The translations under genes were made by a program, and so were the position numbers. DNA of 12,258 bases from Piscirickettsiaceae bacterium (lineage in GTDB: Bacteria; Pseudomonadota; Gammaproteobacteria; Nitrosococcales; Methylophagaceae): contig JAUXFA010000010.1 in NCBI GenBank assembly GCA_030620285.1, positions 1-12,258 on the forward strand, written 5' to 3'. Shown here in pieces: positions 1-7,017 of this stretch. Each line of letters starts with the position of its first letter. The first letter of the stretch is position 1. Below the pieces are notes generated by a model. The model saw only the letters and a list, made by a program, of their open reading frames with translations, did not search any database and was not told the origin of the DNA.

Positions 1-17
1 CAAAATGAGGATAAATC

Positions 18-761
18 ATGAGAATGTTATGGCTGCTATTGCTCACACTCACCAGTATTTCTCATGCAGGACAAATCAAACCATTTACATCCGATGGCTG
101 CAGTGGCTTTCCAGATGGCACATTACAGCAACAAGAACTGTGGTTATCGTGCTGTACAGAGCATGATAAAACCTATTGGCAAGGCGGCAGTTTTCAACAA
201 CGACTTGATGCCGATCTCACTTTAAAAGAATGTGTTTCAGCAATTGGTGAACCTGTTATTGCTGAACTGATGTTATCGGGTGTTAGAGTCGGTGGTTCAC
301 CCTATTGGCCAACACAATTTCGTTGGGGATATGGCTGGCCCTACCCAAGAGGCTATCAAACACTTGCTTCAGACCCATCATTATCAACACACAAGGACAA
401 TACCATGACACTAATTATCACTGGACTTGTTGCTCTAATAGCCTTATTACATATCTATTTTTTAGTACTTGAAATGTTTTTATGGGACAAACCGTATGGT
501 AGAAAAACATTTAACCTAAGCAAAGAGTTTGCTAGCGCTTCAAAAACCTTGGCGGCTAATCAAGGTTTATATAATGGCTTCTTGGCTGCAGGTTTAATCT
601 GGGGACTGTTACTGGGCAATGCAGGCACCGCCATATTACTGTTCTTTTTAAGTTGTATTGTGATTGCTGGCATCTACGGTGGCTTGACAGTCAGCAAACG
701 TATTTTATTTATTCAAGCCTTACCCGCCGCTATTGCATTAGGATTATTGTTCATTGTGTAA
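18..761 (+). CDS. Secreted phospholipase A2-like domain fused to DUF1304 membrane domain
   Basis: The 247-residue product has two unlike halves. Residues 1-17 are a signal peptide ending SHA. Residues 18 to about 75 carry a phospholipase A2-like core: DGCSGFPDG (26-34), the CC..HD..Y motif with C45, C46 and the presumed catalytic H49-D50, GG (56-57) and an AD..L pattern near 65-69. Residues 130-247 match the full length (about 118 aa) of a DUF1304 protein, with four hydrophobic segments and the WDKPYGRKTF-type loop. The start at 18 has GAGG at 7-10, 7 nt away; a second in-frame ATG at 24 is possible. The internal Met130 (ATG 405) has its own AAGGA at 393-397, so the second domain may also be made alone. 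A periplasmic lipid-hydrolysing role is inferred from the motif only; DUF1304 function is unknown. It converges with glgA, 6 nt apart. Confidence 0.75.
   Translation: MRMLWLLLLTLTSISHAGQIKPFTSDGCSGFPDGTLQQQELWLSCCTEHDKTYWQGGSFQQRLDADLTLKECVSAIGEPVIAELMLSGVRVGGSPYWPTQFRWGYGWPYPRGYQTLASDPSLSTHKDNTMTLIITGLVALIALLHIYFLVLEMFLWDKPYGRKTFNLSKEFASASKTLAANQGLYNGFLAAGLIWGLLLGNAGTAILLFFLSCIVIAGIYGGLTVSKRILFIQALPAAIALGLLFIV
393..407 (+). promoter_or_regulatory. Internal ribosome binding site and start codon for the DUF1304 half
   Basis: AAGGA (393-397) lies 7 nt before an in-frame ATG (405-407). That ATG falls exactly where DUF1304 proteins normally begin. This suggests either two formerly separate, tightly packed genes now read as one frame, or dual translation giving a fused and a free form. 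Confidence 0.5.
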
Positions 762-767
762 GGGAGA

Positions 768-2237
768 TTAATATCCCTTGCTACAACAGAGAACATATAA
801 TTTTTCGTAGGTTTTAGCACTTTTTTCCCAACTGTAATTTTGCGCCATTGCGGTCATCACCATCTTGCGCCAAATACGTGGATGTTCAAATAACTCAATG
901 GCTTGCAGTAAACAGGCTTCTAATGCTTCCGGCGTACTGTCTTCAAATTTAAAGCCCGTTGCTGTTTCAGCTTTACGAGTTTCTTCCGTGGAATCAACGA
1001 CCGAATCTGCTAAACCACCGGTATTTCGAACTACTGGCAAAGTACCATAACGCAAACTATATAATTGATTTAAACCACAGGGTTCAAAACGAGATGGCAT
1101 TAAAAAGACATCAGCCCCTGCTTCAATCTTATGAGCTAATGATTCATCATAACCAATTTGCACGCCAACCTTGTCAGGGAAACGTGATCTCAATACCCGC
1201 AAATCTTGTTCATATGCTGGCTCACCACTCCCCAAACAAACTAATTGAATATTAGCGCCGGCTTCTAATAAACTTTCTACCGCATCTAAGGTGAGATCAA
1301 TGCCTTTTTGTGAGACTAATCGACTGACCAGCCCCATAACAAATACATCTTGTTTTTCTGGTAAGGAAAAATAGCGTTGAATATCTGCTTTATTCTCTAG
1401 TTTGTTTCGCAGTGTTTCAATTGAATAACCTTTACTCAAATGGGGATCGGTTTCCGGGTTCCATTCATTATTATCTATTCCATTGAGAATACCGGTTAAT
1501 TCACCGTCTGCCGCTCGCTCAGATAATAAACCTTCTAAGCCATAACCAAACTCATAAGTACAAATTTCTTGAGCATAGGTTGGGCTGACTGTGGTGACAT
1601 GGTCGGCGTAAATGAGCCCACCTTTCATGAAAGACAATAAGTCATAAAACTCTAAACTATCGCTATGCCAAAACGGTTTAGGTAAATCCAACATCTCGAA
1701 TACATCACGCGAATACAAGCCTTGATAGGCCAAGTTATGGATAGTGAATATGGTTGCTGGCCGATGCGGCACATCATAAATTAATGCCGGCGCTAAGGCT
1801 GTTTGCCAATCATTACAATGTAATAAATCTGGCTGCCAATCCAAACCCGCTTGATTGGTTGCTAAAGCTGCAATCGCGCGTGAAAACAAGGCAAATCGTG
1901 CTGCATTATCAGGCCAATCCCCCTCTCCTGCTTTGCCATAAGGGCCACCCTCACGATCAAAGTGTTCTGGCGAATGCACTAACCATAAAGGTACATCACT
2001 ATCGGGTAATGTTGATTCCAAAATTTCAACTGGCAAATGAAAACCATCTAATTTGATCGTCGCTACAGTGCGAATTTCAGTAAGGGCTTCTAAGCATTGA
2101 CGATAGGCCGGCATGATAATTCTTACATCTTGGCCTCGTTGTCGTAATGCAATCGGTAAACTTGCAGAAACATCCGCCAAACCACCAGTCTTAACTAAAG
2201 GGTGAACCTCACTGCTGGCAAAAAGAATTTTCCCCAC
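768..2237 (-). CDS. glgA: Glycogen synthase (ADP-glucose type)
   Basis: This 489-residue protein transfers glucose from ADP-glucose to the non-reducing end of alpha-1,4-glucan in the cytoplasm, building glycogen. It is a GT5, GT-B fold enzyme of normal family length. Visible motifs are the N-terminal KTGGLADV (Lys16, the ADP-glucose binding loop), TIHN with His167, the phosphate-binding pair Arg306 and Lys311 in SRLVSQKG, and the C-terminal catalytic EPCGLNQ with Glu385, followed by the RNTGGL loop. The start is GTG at 2237, chosen because AGGAG (2248-2244) lies 6 nt upstream and [11 protein letters not shown] is the conserved N-terminus. An ATG at 2242-2240 is out of frame. No other glycogen gene (glgB, glgC, glgP) is in the window. 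It is divergent from zwf across an 83-bp A+T-rich gap. Confidence 0.97.
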   Translation of the reverse strand: MGKILFASSEVHPLVKTGGLADVSASLPIALRQRGQDVRIIMPAYRQCLEALTEIRTVATIKLDGFHLPVEILESTLPDSDVPLWLVHSPEHFDREGGPYGKAGEGDWPDNAARFALFSRAIAALATNQAGLDWQPDLLHCNDWQTALAPALIYDVPHRPATIFTIHNLAYQGLYSRDVFEMLDLPKPFWHSDSLEFYDLLSFMKGGLIYADHVTTVSPTYAQEICTYEFGYGLEGLLSERAADGELTGILNGIDNNEWNPETDPHLSKGYSIETLRNKLENKADIQRYFSLPEKQDVFVMGLVSRLVSQKGIDLTLDAVESLLEAGANIQLVCLGSGEPAYEQDLRVLRSRFPDKVGVQIGYDESLAHKIEAGADVFLMPSRFEPCGLNQLYSLRYGTLPVVRNTGGLADSVVDSTEETRKAETATGFKFEDSTPEALEACLLQAIELFEHPRIWRKMVMTAMAQNYSWEKSAKTYEKLYVLCCSKGY

Positions 2238-2243
2238 GTCATG

Positions 2244-2279
2244 CTCCTAAAAATTGGTATAATTGCATAATTATATACT
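2244..2279. promoter_or_regulatory. Divergent glgA/zwf promoter region with symmetrical TATAAT boxes
   Basis: The 83-bp gap between glgA and zwf contains an 18-bp inverted repeat at 2258-2275 (TATAATT, GCAT, AATTATA). It therefore presents a perfect TATAAT -10 box on each strand (plus 2258-2263, minus 2275-2270). A further TATACT lies at 2274-2279 on the plus strand. No convincing -35 element is seen at normal spacing for any of them, so the exact promoter is unsure. The minus -10 would give glgA a leader of about 25 nt. The AGGAG of glgA is at 2248-2244. Confidence 0.4.
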
Positions 2280-2320
2280 ATACGGTTCAGGCTTCATTAC
2301 TGCCTGCAACGGGAGATAAC

Positions 2321-3790
2321 ATGAAACCTTGTACAATCATCATCTTTGGCGCCACTGGCGATCTTTCAAAAAAGAAACTACTGCCTGCGCTCTATCATCT
2401 TAATATTGAAGATCGTTTAACAGATGATACTAAAATTATTTGTATGGGCCGTAGAGAGGTCGCTCAAGAAGATTGGAAAGCTCAAGTCAGTGACTATGTA
2501 TCAGCAAAAGCTCGCAATGGTGTCGATAGTGTTGCACTTGATGATTTCTTAGCAAAAGTAAGCTATTTCAAAAATGATATTAATGATGCGGATTCATATC
2601 AAGATCTAAAAACACTATTAGATGATCCTGCAAATGCTTTCCCTGACAATATCGTATTTTACTTATCGATCAGCCCCTCTTTATTCGGCGTTGTCGGTGA
2701 CAACCTCGCTGCCGTTGGGCTCAATCAAGAAGATAATGGCTGGCGTCATCTGGTTGTCGAAAAACCATTTGGTTACGATCAAAAAAGTGCCGCCGACTTG
2801 GAACAAGTATTAAGCCGTAATTTTACTGAAAAGCAAACGTATCGCATCGATCATTACCTCGGTAAAAGTACCGTACAAAATATTCTAGTCTTCCGCTTTG
2901 CCAACCTATTATTAGAACCTTTGTGGAACCGTAATTACATCGACCATGTTCAAATCACTCATGCCGAACAACAAGGTGTCGGCGGTCGTGCTGGTTATTA
3001 TGATGGCTCTGGTGCCATGCGTGACATGATTCAAAGTCACTTATTACAAGTGATGACATTAATTGCGATGGAACCCCCTGCCGATTTAAATGATGAATCA
3101 TTACGTGATGAAAAAGTGAAAGTTCTTAAATCAATTCGTCCACTCACTGACGATATGGTTGATAGCCATGCATTTCGTGGTCAATATGCCGCCGGCAGCG
3201 TTGCAGGCAAAGTACAACAAGGTTATTTAGAAGAAGAGGATGCCCCAGCAAATAGCGTAACGGAAACCTATGCTGCAATGAAACTGTATATTGATAACTG
3301 GCGCTGGCGTGATGTGCCATTTTACCTGCGCACCGGTAAATGCATGCCAGAATCAAAAGCAATGATTGCTATCCGCTTCAAAAAACCACCTCAAGAATTG
3401 TTTAAAGGAACAGATATCGGCAATAGTCACGCTAACTGGATCATTATGGGTTTGCAACCAGACAATACCCTGCGTATTGAATTACAAGCTAAAGAACCTG
3501 GCTTGGAAATTACAGCCCACACTGTTGGCCTAGAAACGGTTGAACATGAAGATGAAAAACACAAACTAGATGCCTATGAAGCCATGATCCTCAATGCTAT
3601 TTTAGGTGATCGTTCTTTATTCTTACGTGCTGATGAAGTTGATTTAGCATGGAAAGCAGTTGATCCAATTATTGAAAAATGGTCTAAAGAACAAGACTTT
3701 GTTCATACCTACCCTGCTGGCACATGGGGCCCAGATGAAGTTAGCCAAATATTTGATGATTCATGTCATCAATGGCGTAATGAAATCTAA
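2321..3790 (+). CDS. zwf: Glucose-6-phosphate 1-dehydrogenase
   Basis: The 489-residue cytoplasmic enzyme oxidises glucose-6-phosphate to 6-phosphogluconolactone with NAD(P)+, the entry step of the oxidative pentose phosphate and Entner-Doudoroff routes. The Rossmann nucleotide loop GATGDLS is at 10-16, EKPFG at 147-151, and the signature active-site motif RIDHYLGK at 175-182. The catalytic histidine is in DMIQSHLLQ (His240). Length is normal for bacterial Zwf. GGGAG (2311-2315) lies 5 nt before the ATG. It is a single-gene unit here: no pgl, edd or gnd follows, and a strong terminator closes it. Confidence 0.97.
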   Translation: MKPCTIIIFGATGDLSKKKLLPALYHLNIEDRLTDDTKIICMGRREVAQEDWKAQVSDYVSAKARNGVDSVALDDFLAKVSYFKNDINDADSYQDLKTLLDDPANAFPDNIVFYLSISPSLFGVVGDNLAAVGLNQEDNGWRHLVVEKPFGYDQKSAADLEQVLSRNFTEKQTYRIDHYLGKSTVQNILVFRFANLLLEPLWNRNYIDHVQITHAEQQGVGGRAGYYDGSGAMRDMIQSHLLQVMTLIAMEPPADLNDESLRDEKVKVLKSIRPLTDDMVDSHAFRGQYAAGSVAGKVQQGYLEEEDAPANSVTETYAAMKLYIDNWRWRDVPFYLRTGKCMPESKAMIAIRFKKPPQELFKGTDIGNSHANWIIMGLQPDNTLRIELQAKEPGLEITAHTVGLETVEHEDEKHKLDAYEAMILNAILGDRSLFLRADEVDLAWKAVDPIIEKWSKEQDFVHTYPAGTWGPDEVSQIFDDSCHQWRNEI

Positions 3791-3811
3791 GGTCTAAAAG
3801 CCCAAAAAATC

Positions 3812-3850
3812 AAAGCCAGATTTGGGAGACTAAATCTGGCTTTTTTATTT
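3812..3850 (+). terminator. Rho-independent terminator after zwf
   Basis: A perfect 12-bp stem pairs AAAGCCAGATTT (3812-3823) with AAATCTGGCTTT (3832-3843) around an 8-nt loop. The run of T from 3841 to 3850 (one A) follows directly. It lies 21 nt after the zwf stop and is the strongest terminator in the window. Confidence 0.93.
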
Positions 3851-3936
3851 ATCCTCAACTTAATTTATCCCCCACTATCTCAATATTGAATAATATTCCT
3901 AACCATGCCAAGCTGACAGAAGGTAGGGATCTATAC

Positions 3937-3966
3937 TTGCCGCTTTCCTTGTTTGGCCTTTATTAT
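3937..3966 (+). promoter_or_regulatory. Possible sigma-70 promoter upstream of the integron-like cassette
   Basis: TTGCCG (3937-3942) and TATTAT (3961-3966) are separated by 18 nt. They fit a moderate -35/-10 pair (4/6 and 5/6 matches) in the gap between the zwf terminator and the GIY-YIG gene. A second A+T block (TATATATATA, 3981-3990) follows. A small GGGAA/TTCCC hairpin (4000-4015) sits just before the cassette boundary. The assignment rests only on consensus similarity. Confidence 0.3.
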
Positions 3967-4046
3967 CGTATTATGATCCGTATATATATAAGAATCACAG
4001 GGAAACTTTATTCCCGTTAATAACACGTTAGATACAAGAGGGGTTT

Positions 4047-4949
4047 ATGGGTATCGGTAAAACAATAAGGATATATCTTGATGATGGCTCAGTTTCAGGC
4101 ATCCGTCATGCTGAAATAGTAAACTGGACTGGTCAGGCTATTTTATCCCCTCGCACACAAATTAAATCTCTTTCAGCATGGGATGAATCAAAAAAGCCTG
4201 GAATATATTTTCTCTTTGGCGTCGATGAGGAAAGTGGGCAAGATGCTGTTTATATAGGTGAAGCCGAAAATGTGTTTGATCGGTTACAAAACCATATTGC
4301 AAATAAAGACTTTTGGAATGAAGTTGTTTTCTTTACAAGTAAGGATGAAAATCTAACAAAGTCACATGTCAAATATCTCGAATCACGCATAGTTCAAGTG
4401 GCAAAAATATCAGGTAGATATGTTGTGTTAAATGGTAATGAACCTCAACTACCTGTTTTACCAAAAGGTGATCGAGATGCAATGGAAGAATATATTTCGA
4501 ATTTGAAAATTTTGCTCGGTACTGTTGGATATAAAGTATTGGAACAACTAGCAAAAGGAGTATCAAATTCACCTGCTATTGAAAAAACAGAAGAGCAAGA
4601 TAGTCCAGAATCCTCTACTCTCGAATTATTATTAAAAGTAAAAGGTACTAATGCAAAGTCATATTTAACCAATGAAGGTATTGTTGTATTAACGTCATCG
4701 CAAGCATCAAAAACCATTAAGAAAAGCCTTTCGGGTGGCTATAAAAAGTTAAGAGAGCAACTGATAGAAAATGGAGTATTAACAAAAACTGATACTGGTT
4801 ACATATTTACAAAAAACCAATTATTTAAAAGTCCATCTCAAGCGGCAGCTATAATTGTTGGTTATGCAATAAATGGACGGCATCATTGGCAAACTCAAGA
4901 CGGGTTGAGTTTAAAAAATATTGAAGAATCTAATGCAAAAAGCATCTAA
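4047..4949 (+). CDS. GIY-YIG nuclease-family protein with C-terminal DUF4357 domain
   Basis: The 300-residue soluble protein has a GIY-YIG-like domain at about 48-135: GIY (52-54), YIG (69-71), Arg79 in FDRLQNH, the metal-binding Glu112 in YLESRIVQ, and a following Asn (129 or 131). All key positions of the endonuclease fold are therefore present. A variable linker (170-195, rich in E, S and P) leads to a C-terminal region. Residues about 245-293 match DUF4357, with the SPSQAAAIIVG stretch, NGR (276-278), Trp281 and the DG..L..I ending. The start has an AGAGGGG stretch (4037-4043) close to the ATG. It is the only gene of the putative cassette and appears more A+T-rich than zwf or psd, which fits transfer. 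Cutting DNA is inferred from the family. A role in defence against phage is possible but not shown. Confidence 0.85.
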   Translation: MGIGKTIRIYLDDGSVSGIRHAEIVNWTGQAILSPRTQIKSLSAWDESKKPGIYFLFGVDEESGQDAVYIGEAENVFDRLQNHIANKDFWNEVVFFTSKDENLTKSHVKYLESRIVQVAKISGRYVVLNGNEPQLPVLPKGDRDAMEEYISNLKILLGTVGYKVLEQLAKGVSNSPAIEKTEEQDSPESSTLELLLKVKGTNAKSYLTNEGIVVLTSSQASKTIKKSLSGGYKKLREQLIENGVLTKTDTGYIFTKNQLFKSPSQAAAIIVGYAINGRHHWQTQDGLSLKNIEESNAKSI

Positions 4950-4998
4950 CAATTGCTTGCAACTGACCGTAATACATCAGCTGAAGCAGGCGTTATTT
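4944..4998 (+). repeat. attC-like recombination site
   Basis: The outer arms pair TAAC (4947-4950) with GTTA (4992-4995). An unpaired spacer of 4 nt on each side follows (4951-4954 and 4988-4991). The inner stem pairs 4955-4966 with 4977-4987, with G4959 left extrahelical and one A/C mismatch (4962/4981). A 10-nt terminal loop (4967-4976) closes it. Core boxes, unpaired central spacer, extrahelical base and short terminal loop are the known structural marks of attC sites. The 3' core GTTATTT departs from GTTRRRY, as expected if the sequence after G4992 is host DNA at a secondary insertion site. At 55 bp it is at the short end for attC. Confidence 0.62.
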
Positions 4999-5019
4999 GG
5001 TAAACAATTATAGCAAGTT

Positions 5020-5604
5020 ATGTTTTATAAAGAGCTATTAAGCACCATTGCGATTGCGATCACATTGATCGCTTTTATTCCTTATATTCGTTCAATTATT
5101 CGAGGCACTATCAAGCCTCATGTATTTTCTTGGCTTATTTGGGGGATCACTACTTTTGTGGTATTTCTGGCTCAACTGCAAGACAATGCTGGCGTGGGTG
5201 CATGGCCTATCGGTGTTTCCGGAGTCATTACCCTATTTATCGCATTATTGGCATTTTTAAAGCGGGGTGATATTACGATCACCAGTCTAGACTGGATATT
5301 TTTTATAGCTGCAATATCATCATTGCCATTTTGGTATTTCACGTCCGATCCACTTTGGGCAGTGGTTATTTTGACAATCGTTGATCTTCTCGGTTTTGGG
5401 CCAACTATTAGAAAATCCTATGATCATCCTTTTTCAGAATCATTATTGTTCTTTTCGCTTTTCGCTGCGCGTAATTTTATCGTCATAATGGCTTTGGAGT
5501 ACTATTCAATGACGACGGTATTATTCCCACTGGTTATCGCGATTGCCTGCACATTATTGATAATTATGATTATTTATCGTAGAAGATCAGTCAACTTCCA
5601 CTGA
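5020..5604 (+). CDS. Seven-TM protein with internal duplication, PQ-loop/SWEET-like
   Basis: The 194-residue inner-membrane protein has about seven hydrophobic segments (near 7-25, 36-52, 62-80, 90-106, 112-130, 142-160, 165-187) and a basic C-terminal tail. Residues 18-43 (AFIPYIRSIIRG...) and 125-150 (GFGPTIRKSYDH...) share an F.P.IR core at the ends of segments 1 and 5. This indicates a 3+1+3 duplicated three-helix plan like PQ-loop/SWEET transporters, with Pro but no PQ pair. Substrate is unknown. No good Shine-Dalgarno is present (only AGCAAG before the ATG), and the gene starts 22 nt after the attC-like site. It may once have been served by the promoter upstream of the cassette. No attC follows it, so it is probably not a cassette gene itself. 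Confidence 0.7.
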   Translation: MFYKELLSTIAIAITLIAFIPYIRSIIRGTIKPHVFSWLIWGITTFVVFLAQLQDNAGVGAWPIGVSGVITLFIALLAFLKRGDITITSLDWIFFIAAISSLPFWYFTSDPLWAVVILTIVDLLGFGPTIRKSYDHPFSESLLFFSLFAARNFIVIMALEYYSMTTVLFPLVIAIACTLLIIMIIYRRRSVNFH

Positions 5605-5643
5605 ACCCATTTTGTCACCTTCGAAATATAATCTATTTGGTAG

Positions 5644-5669
5644 CCCTTCGACAAGCTCAGGACGAACGG
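5644..5669. repeat. Dispersed repeat copy (TTCGACAAGCTCAGGACGAA core)
   Basis: This is a 26-bp stretch with TTCG/CGAA ends. From general knowledge, this motif recurs between genes in many proteobacterial genomes as a dispersed repeat. Only one copy is in the window, so repetition cannot be shown here. Its role is unknown. It lies between the convergent membrane-protein and beta-barrel genes. Confidence 0.5.
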
Positions 5670-5678
5670 AAATATACC

Positions 5679-5740
5679 TCTCATTTCACCCCAAAAATTC
5701 TACTTCGCCCAGCTAGATTCTAGTGTGTATGAGAATGACG
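5679..5740. repeat. Degenerate inverted-repeat remnant
   Basis: The 5605-5744 gap has no gene. Besides the preceding repeat it holds an imperfect inverted pair, CTCATTTCAC (5679-5688) against GTGTGTATGAG (5723-5733). A local CTAGATTCTAG palindrome (5713-5723) lies just inside the right arm. Its right edge, GAGAATGACG (5731-5740), resembles the GGGAATGACG edge of the element at 6918-6997, so it may be a decayed relative. No clear terminator for either convergent gene is visible here. Confidence 0.25.
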
Positions 5741-5744
5741 AGCG

Positions 5745-6923
5745 TTAAAAATATCGCGCTAATTCCATTTGAAGATAGTCATCTTCCCGAATTTGGAATA
5801 TGGCATTCGTCGGTGTATCAACACTGAAGAAACGTGCTTCTAAAGAGAGTTTCCAGCGGTCTCCAATTCGGCGGCTCGCTTCAATATTCCATGTTCTATC
5901 ACGACTGTCGAGATCTTGAATAACGCCAAATAATAATTCGGTCGATTGTTCATCATTCCACGCTAATCGTGTGCCCATTAAAATATCATCTTCAAACGGT
6001 GTTGCTAATTCATTATCACGATCATCAAATAAATATTCGGCAATAACACCGACATCAATATCGCTATCAAACACTCCGTAAAAGGTATATTCAAATCCAG
6101 CGGTTAATGCGGTAAAGGTATCAGAGGTGGTATCACGTCGAATTAACTCCAGCTTCCATAACCACGAATCTGTTGTTTTCTGTATATCCACACCGGTTTG
6201 ATGCATGGTTTCGTAAAAAGGTATTAATTTACTGAATGTTTGGTTTGGCAACAATAACGGTTCGCGGTTTGTACCGTAAAAATGAGATAAACCAACATCC
6301 CAATCACCAATGGCGTGAGACCAACGTAGTGCAACATCTAAATGATGTCGTTTGGCGCCTGATTCATATTGTGCCTTATCGGTATCAACCACTAATTGAC
6401 TGCGTAATCGTCCGTCTTTGCCTGCAAATGTGCGTTCTCGAAAATACGGTAATACAAATAAATCTACCGTTCCCCAGTCTTGGAATAGACTGAGGTTAAT
6501 CATTGGTTGACCTAATTTATCTTCAGTATCGCTATTTTCAACGAGATCTGTTTGATTAATGACATCGACTAAATGTTGAGATTCAGTGACGCCCCAATAG
6601 ACTTTGCCAATACCCAGTCTTAACTCCCAATCATCTTCGACAATTAACCAAAGTGCTTCCCGTAAGTCGGCATGAGTACGCCGTGCATCTTCACTATCAA
6701 CTCGCAAAAAAGGTGATATAAGCAAACTCTGCTGACCATCATTCCACTCATGATAAAACTCAGGTGCTAATACCACTGAAAAGTCATGTTGTTTGGGCTC
6801 ACTATTCGGTGATTGACGCTGGAAATAGCGATATTCACCCGCACTATAACCTGACCATTCACTCGCTGAAACAGTGTTCATAATTAAAAGAAATGATAAT
6901 ACTATTAAATTCTTACACGTCAT
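5745..6923 (-). CDS. Outer-membrane beta-barrel protein of the RND cluster
   Basis: The 392-residue product begins with a signal peptide (MTCKNLIVLSFLLIMNTVSA, cleavage after Ala20). A series of alternating amphipathic segments with many aromatic residues follows, ending LARYF. A C-terminal Phe of this kind is the usual BAM recognition signal, so an outer-membrane barrel is likely. A stretch with VYWGVTESQHLVDVINQTD recalls the DUF1302-type porin-like proteins found beside RND/LolA-like pairs, but the family call is uncertain. The frame stays open upstream to ATG 7049 or 7040, but those starts would place 42 or 39 residues, mostly repeat-encoded (FPRRRES, PAYAGM), before the signal peptide. 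ATG 6923 is therefore preferred. It lies inside an inverted-repeat arm and has no properly spaced Shine-Dalgarno, so translation may be weak. The gene follows the LolA-like gene. Confidence 0.72.
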   Translation of the reverse strand: MTCKNLIVLSFLLIMNTVSASEWSGYSAGEYRYFQRQSPNSEPKQHDFSVVLAPEFYHEWNDGQQSLLISPFLRVDSEDARRTHADLREALWLIVEDDWELRLGIGKVYWGVTESQHLVDVINQTDLVENSDTEDKLGQPMINLSLFQDWGTVDLFVLPYFRERTFAGKDGRLRSQLVVDTDKAQYESGAKRHHLDVALRWSHAIGDWDVGLSHFYGTNREPLLLPNQTFSKLIPFYETMHQTGVDIQKTTDSWLWKLELIRRDTTSDTFTALTAGFEYTFYGVFDSDIDVGVIAEYLFDDRDNELATPFEDDILMGTRLAWNDEQSTELLFGVIQDLDSRDRTWNIEASRRIGDRWKLSLEARFFSVDTPTNAIFQIREDDYLQMELARYF

Positions 6924-6997
6924 TCCCGCGTAGGCGGGAATCCATAAATTGTGGATATGGCTGCTATCCTTGGATTCCCGCCTACGCGGGAATGACG
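6918..6997. repeat. 80-bp miniature repeat element with perfect 27-bp inverted arms
   Basis: 6918-6944 is the exact reverse complement of 6971-6997, with a 26-bp centre. Each arm contains ATTCCC-N8-GGGAAT, the pattern of neisserial dRS3-type repeats. Its translation gives the widely seen FPRRRES and WIPAYAGMT peptides. No transposase is encoded. It occupies nearly all of the gap between the LolA-like gene (stop 7018) and the beta-barrel gene, and its inner edge provides that gene's likely ATG. As RNA it would form a very stable hairpin. Confidence 0.9.
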
Positions 6998-7017
6998 ATA
7001 ATGTTGAAATAAAGCTC

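Larger units (their letters stand above)
4027..4998 (+). mobile_element. Solitary integron-type gene cassette (GIY-YIG/DUF4357 cargo)
   Basis: The element begins at a core site GTTAGAT (4027-4033), fitting GTTRRRY, and contains one ORF whose ATG comes 20 nt after the core G. It ends in a hairpin-forming attC-like site (4944-4998). The inverse core ATCTAAC (4944-4950) is the exact reverse complement of the 5' core, and the TAA stop is embedded in it, as is common in cassettes. Recombination would cut after G4027 and after G4992. No integrase gene, attI or second attC is seen, so this would be a lone attC lacking an integrase. The alternative is chance resemblance, but core, stop position, orientation and fold all agree. 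Confidence 0.62.

Noticed and set aside
760..779. AAGGGA/TCCCTT hairpin between the PLA2-DUF1304 gene and glgA as a shared terminator.
   Set aside because: The stem is only 6 bp with an 8-nt loop and no T run follows on either strand.
2240..2242. ATG just upstream of the glgA GTG as the true glgA start.
   Set aside because: It is out of frame, only 1 nt from AGGAG, and its frame closes after about 15 codons.
3895..4033. CCTAACCATGCCAAGCTGAC (3899-3918) resembles the left half of another attC, which would make the cassette part of an array.
   Set aside because: The sequence before GTTAGAT has no complementary right-half boxes, so no attC fold forms.
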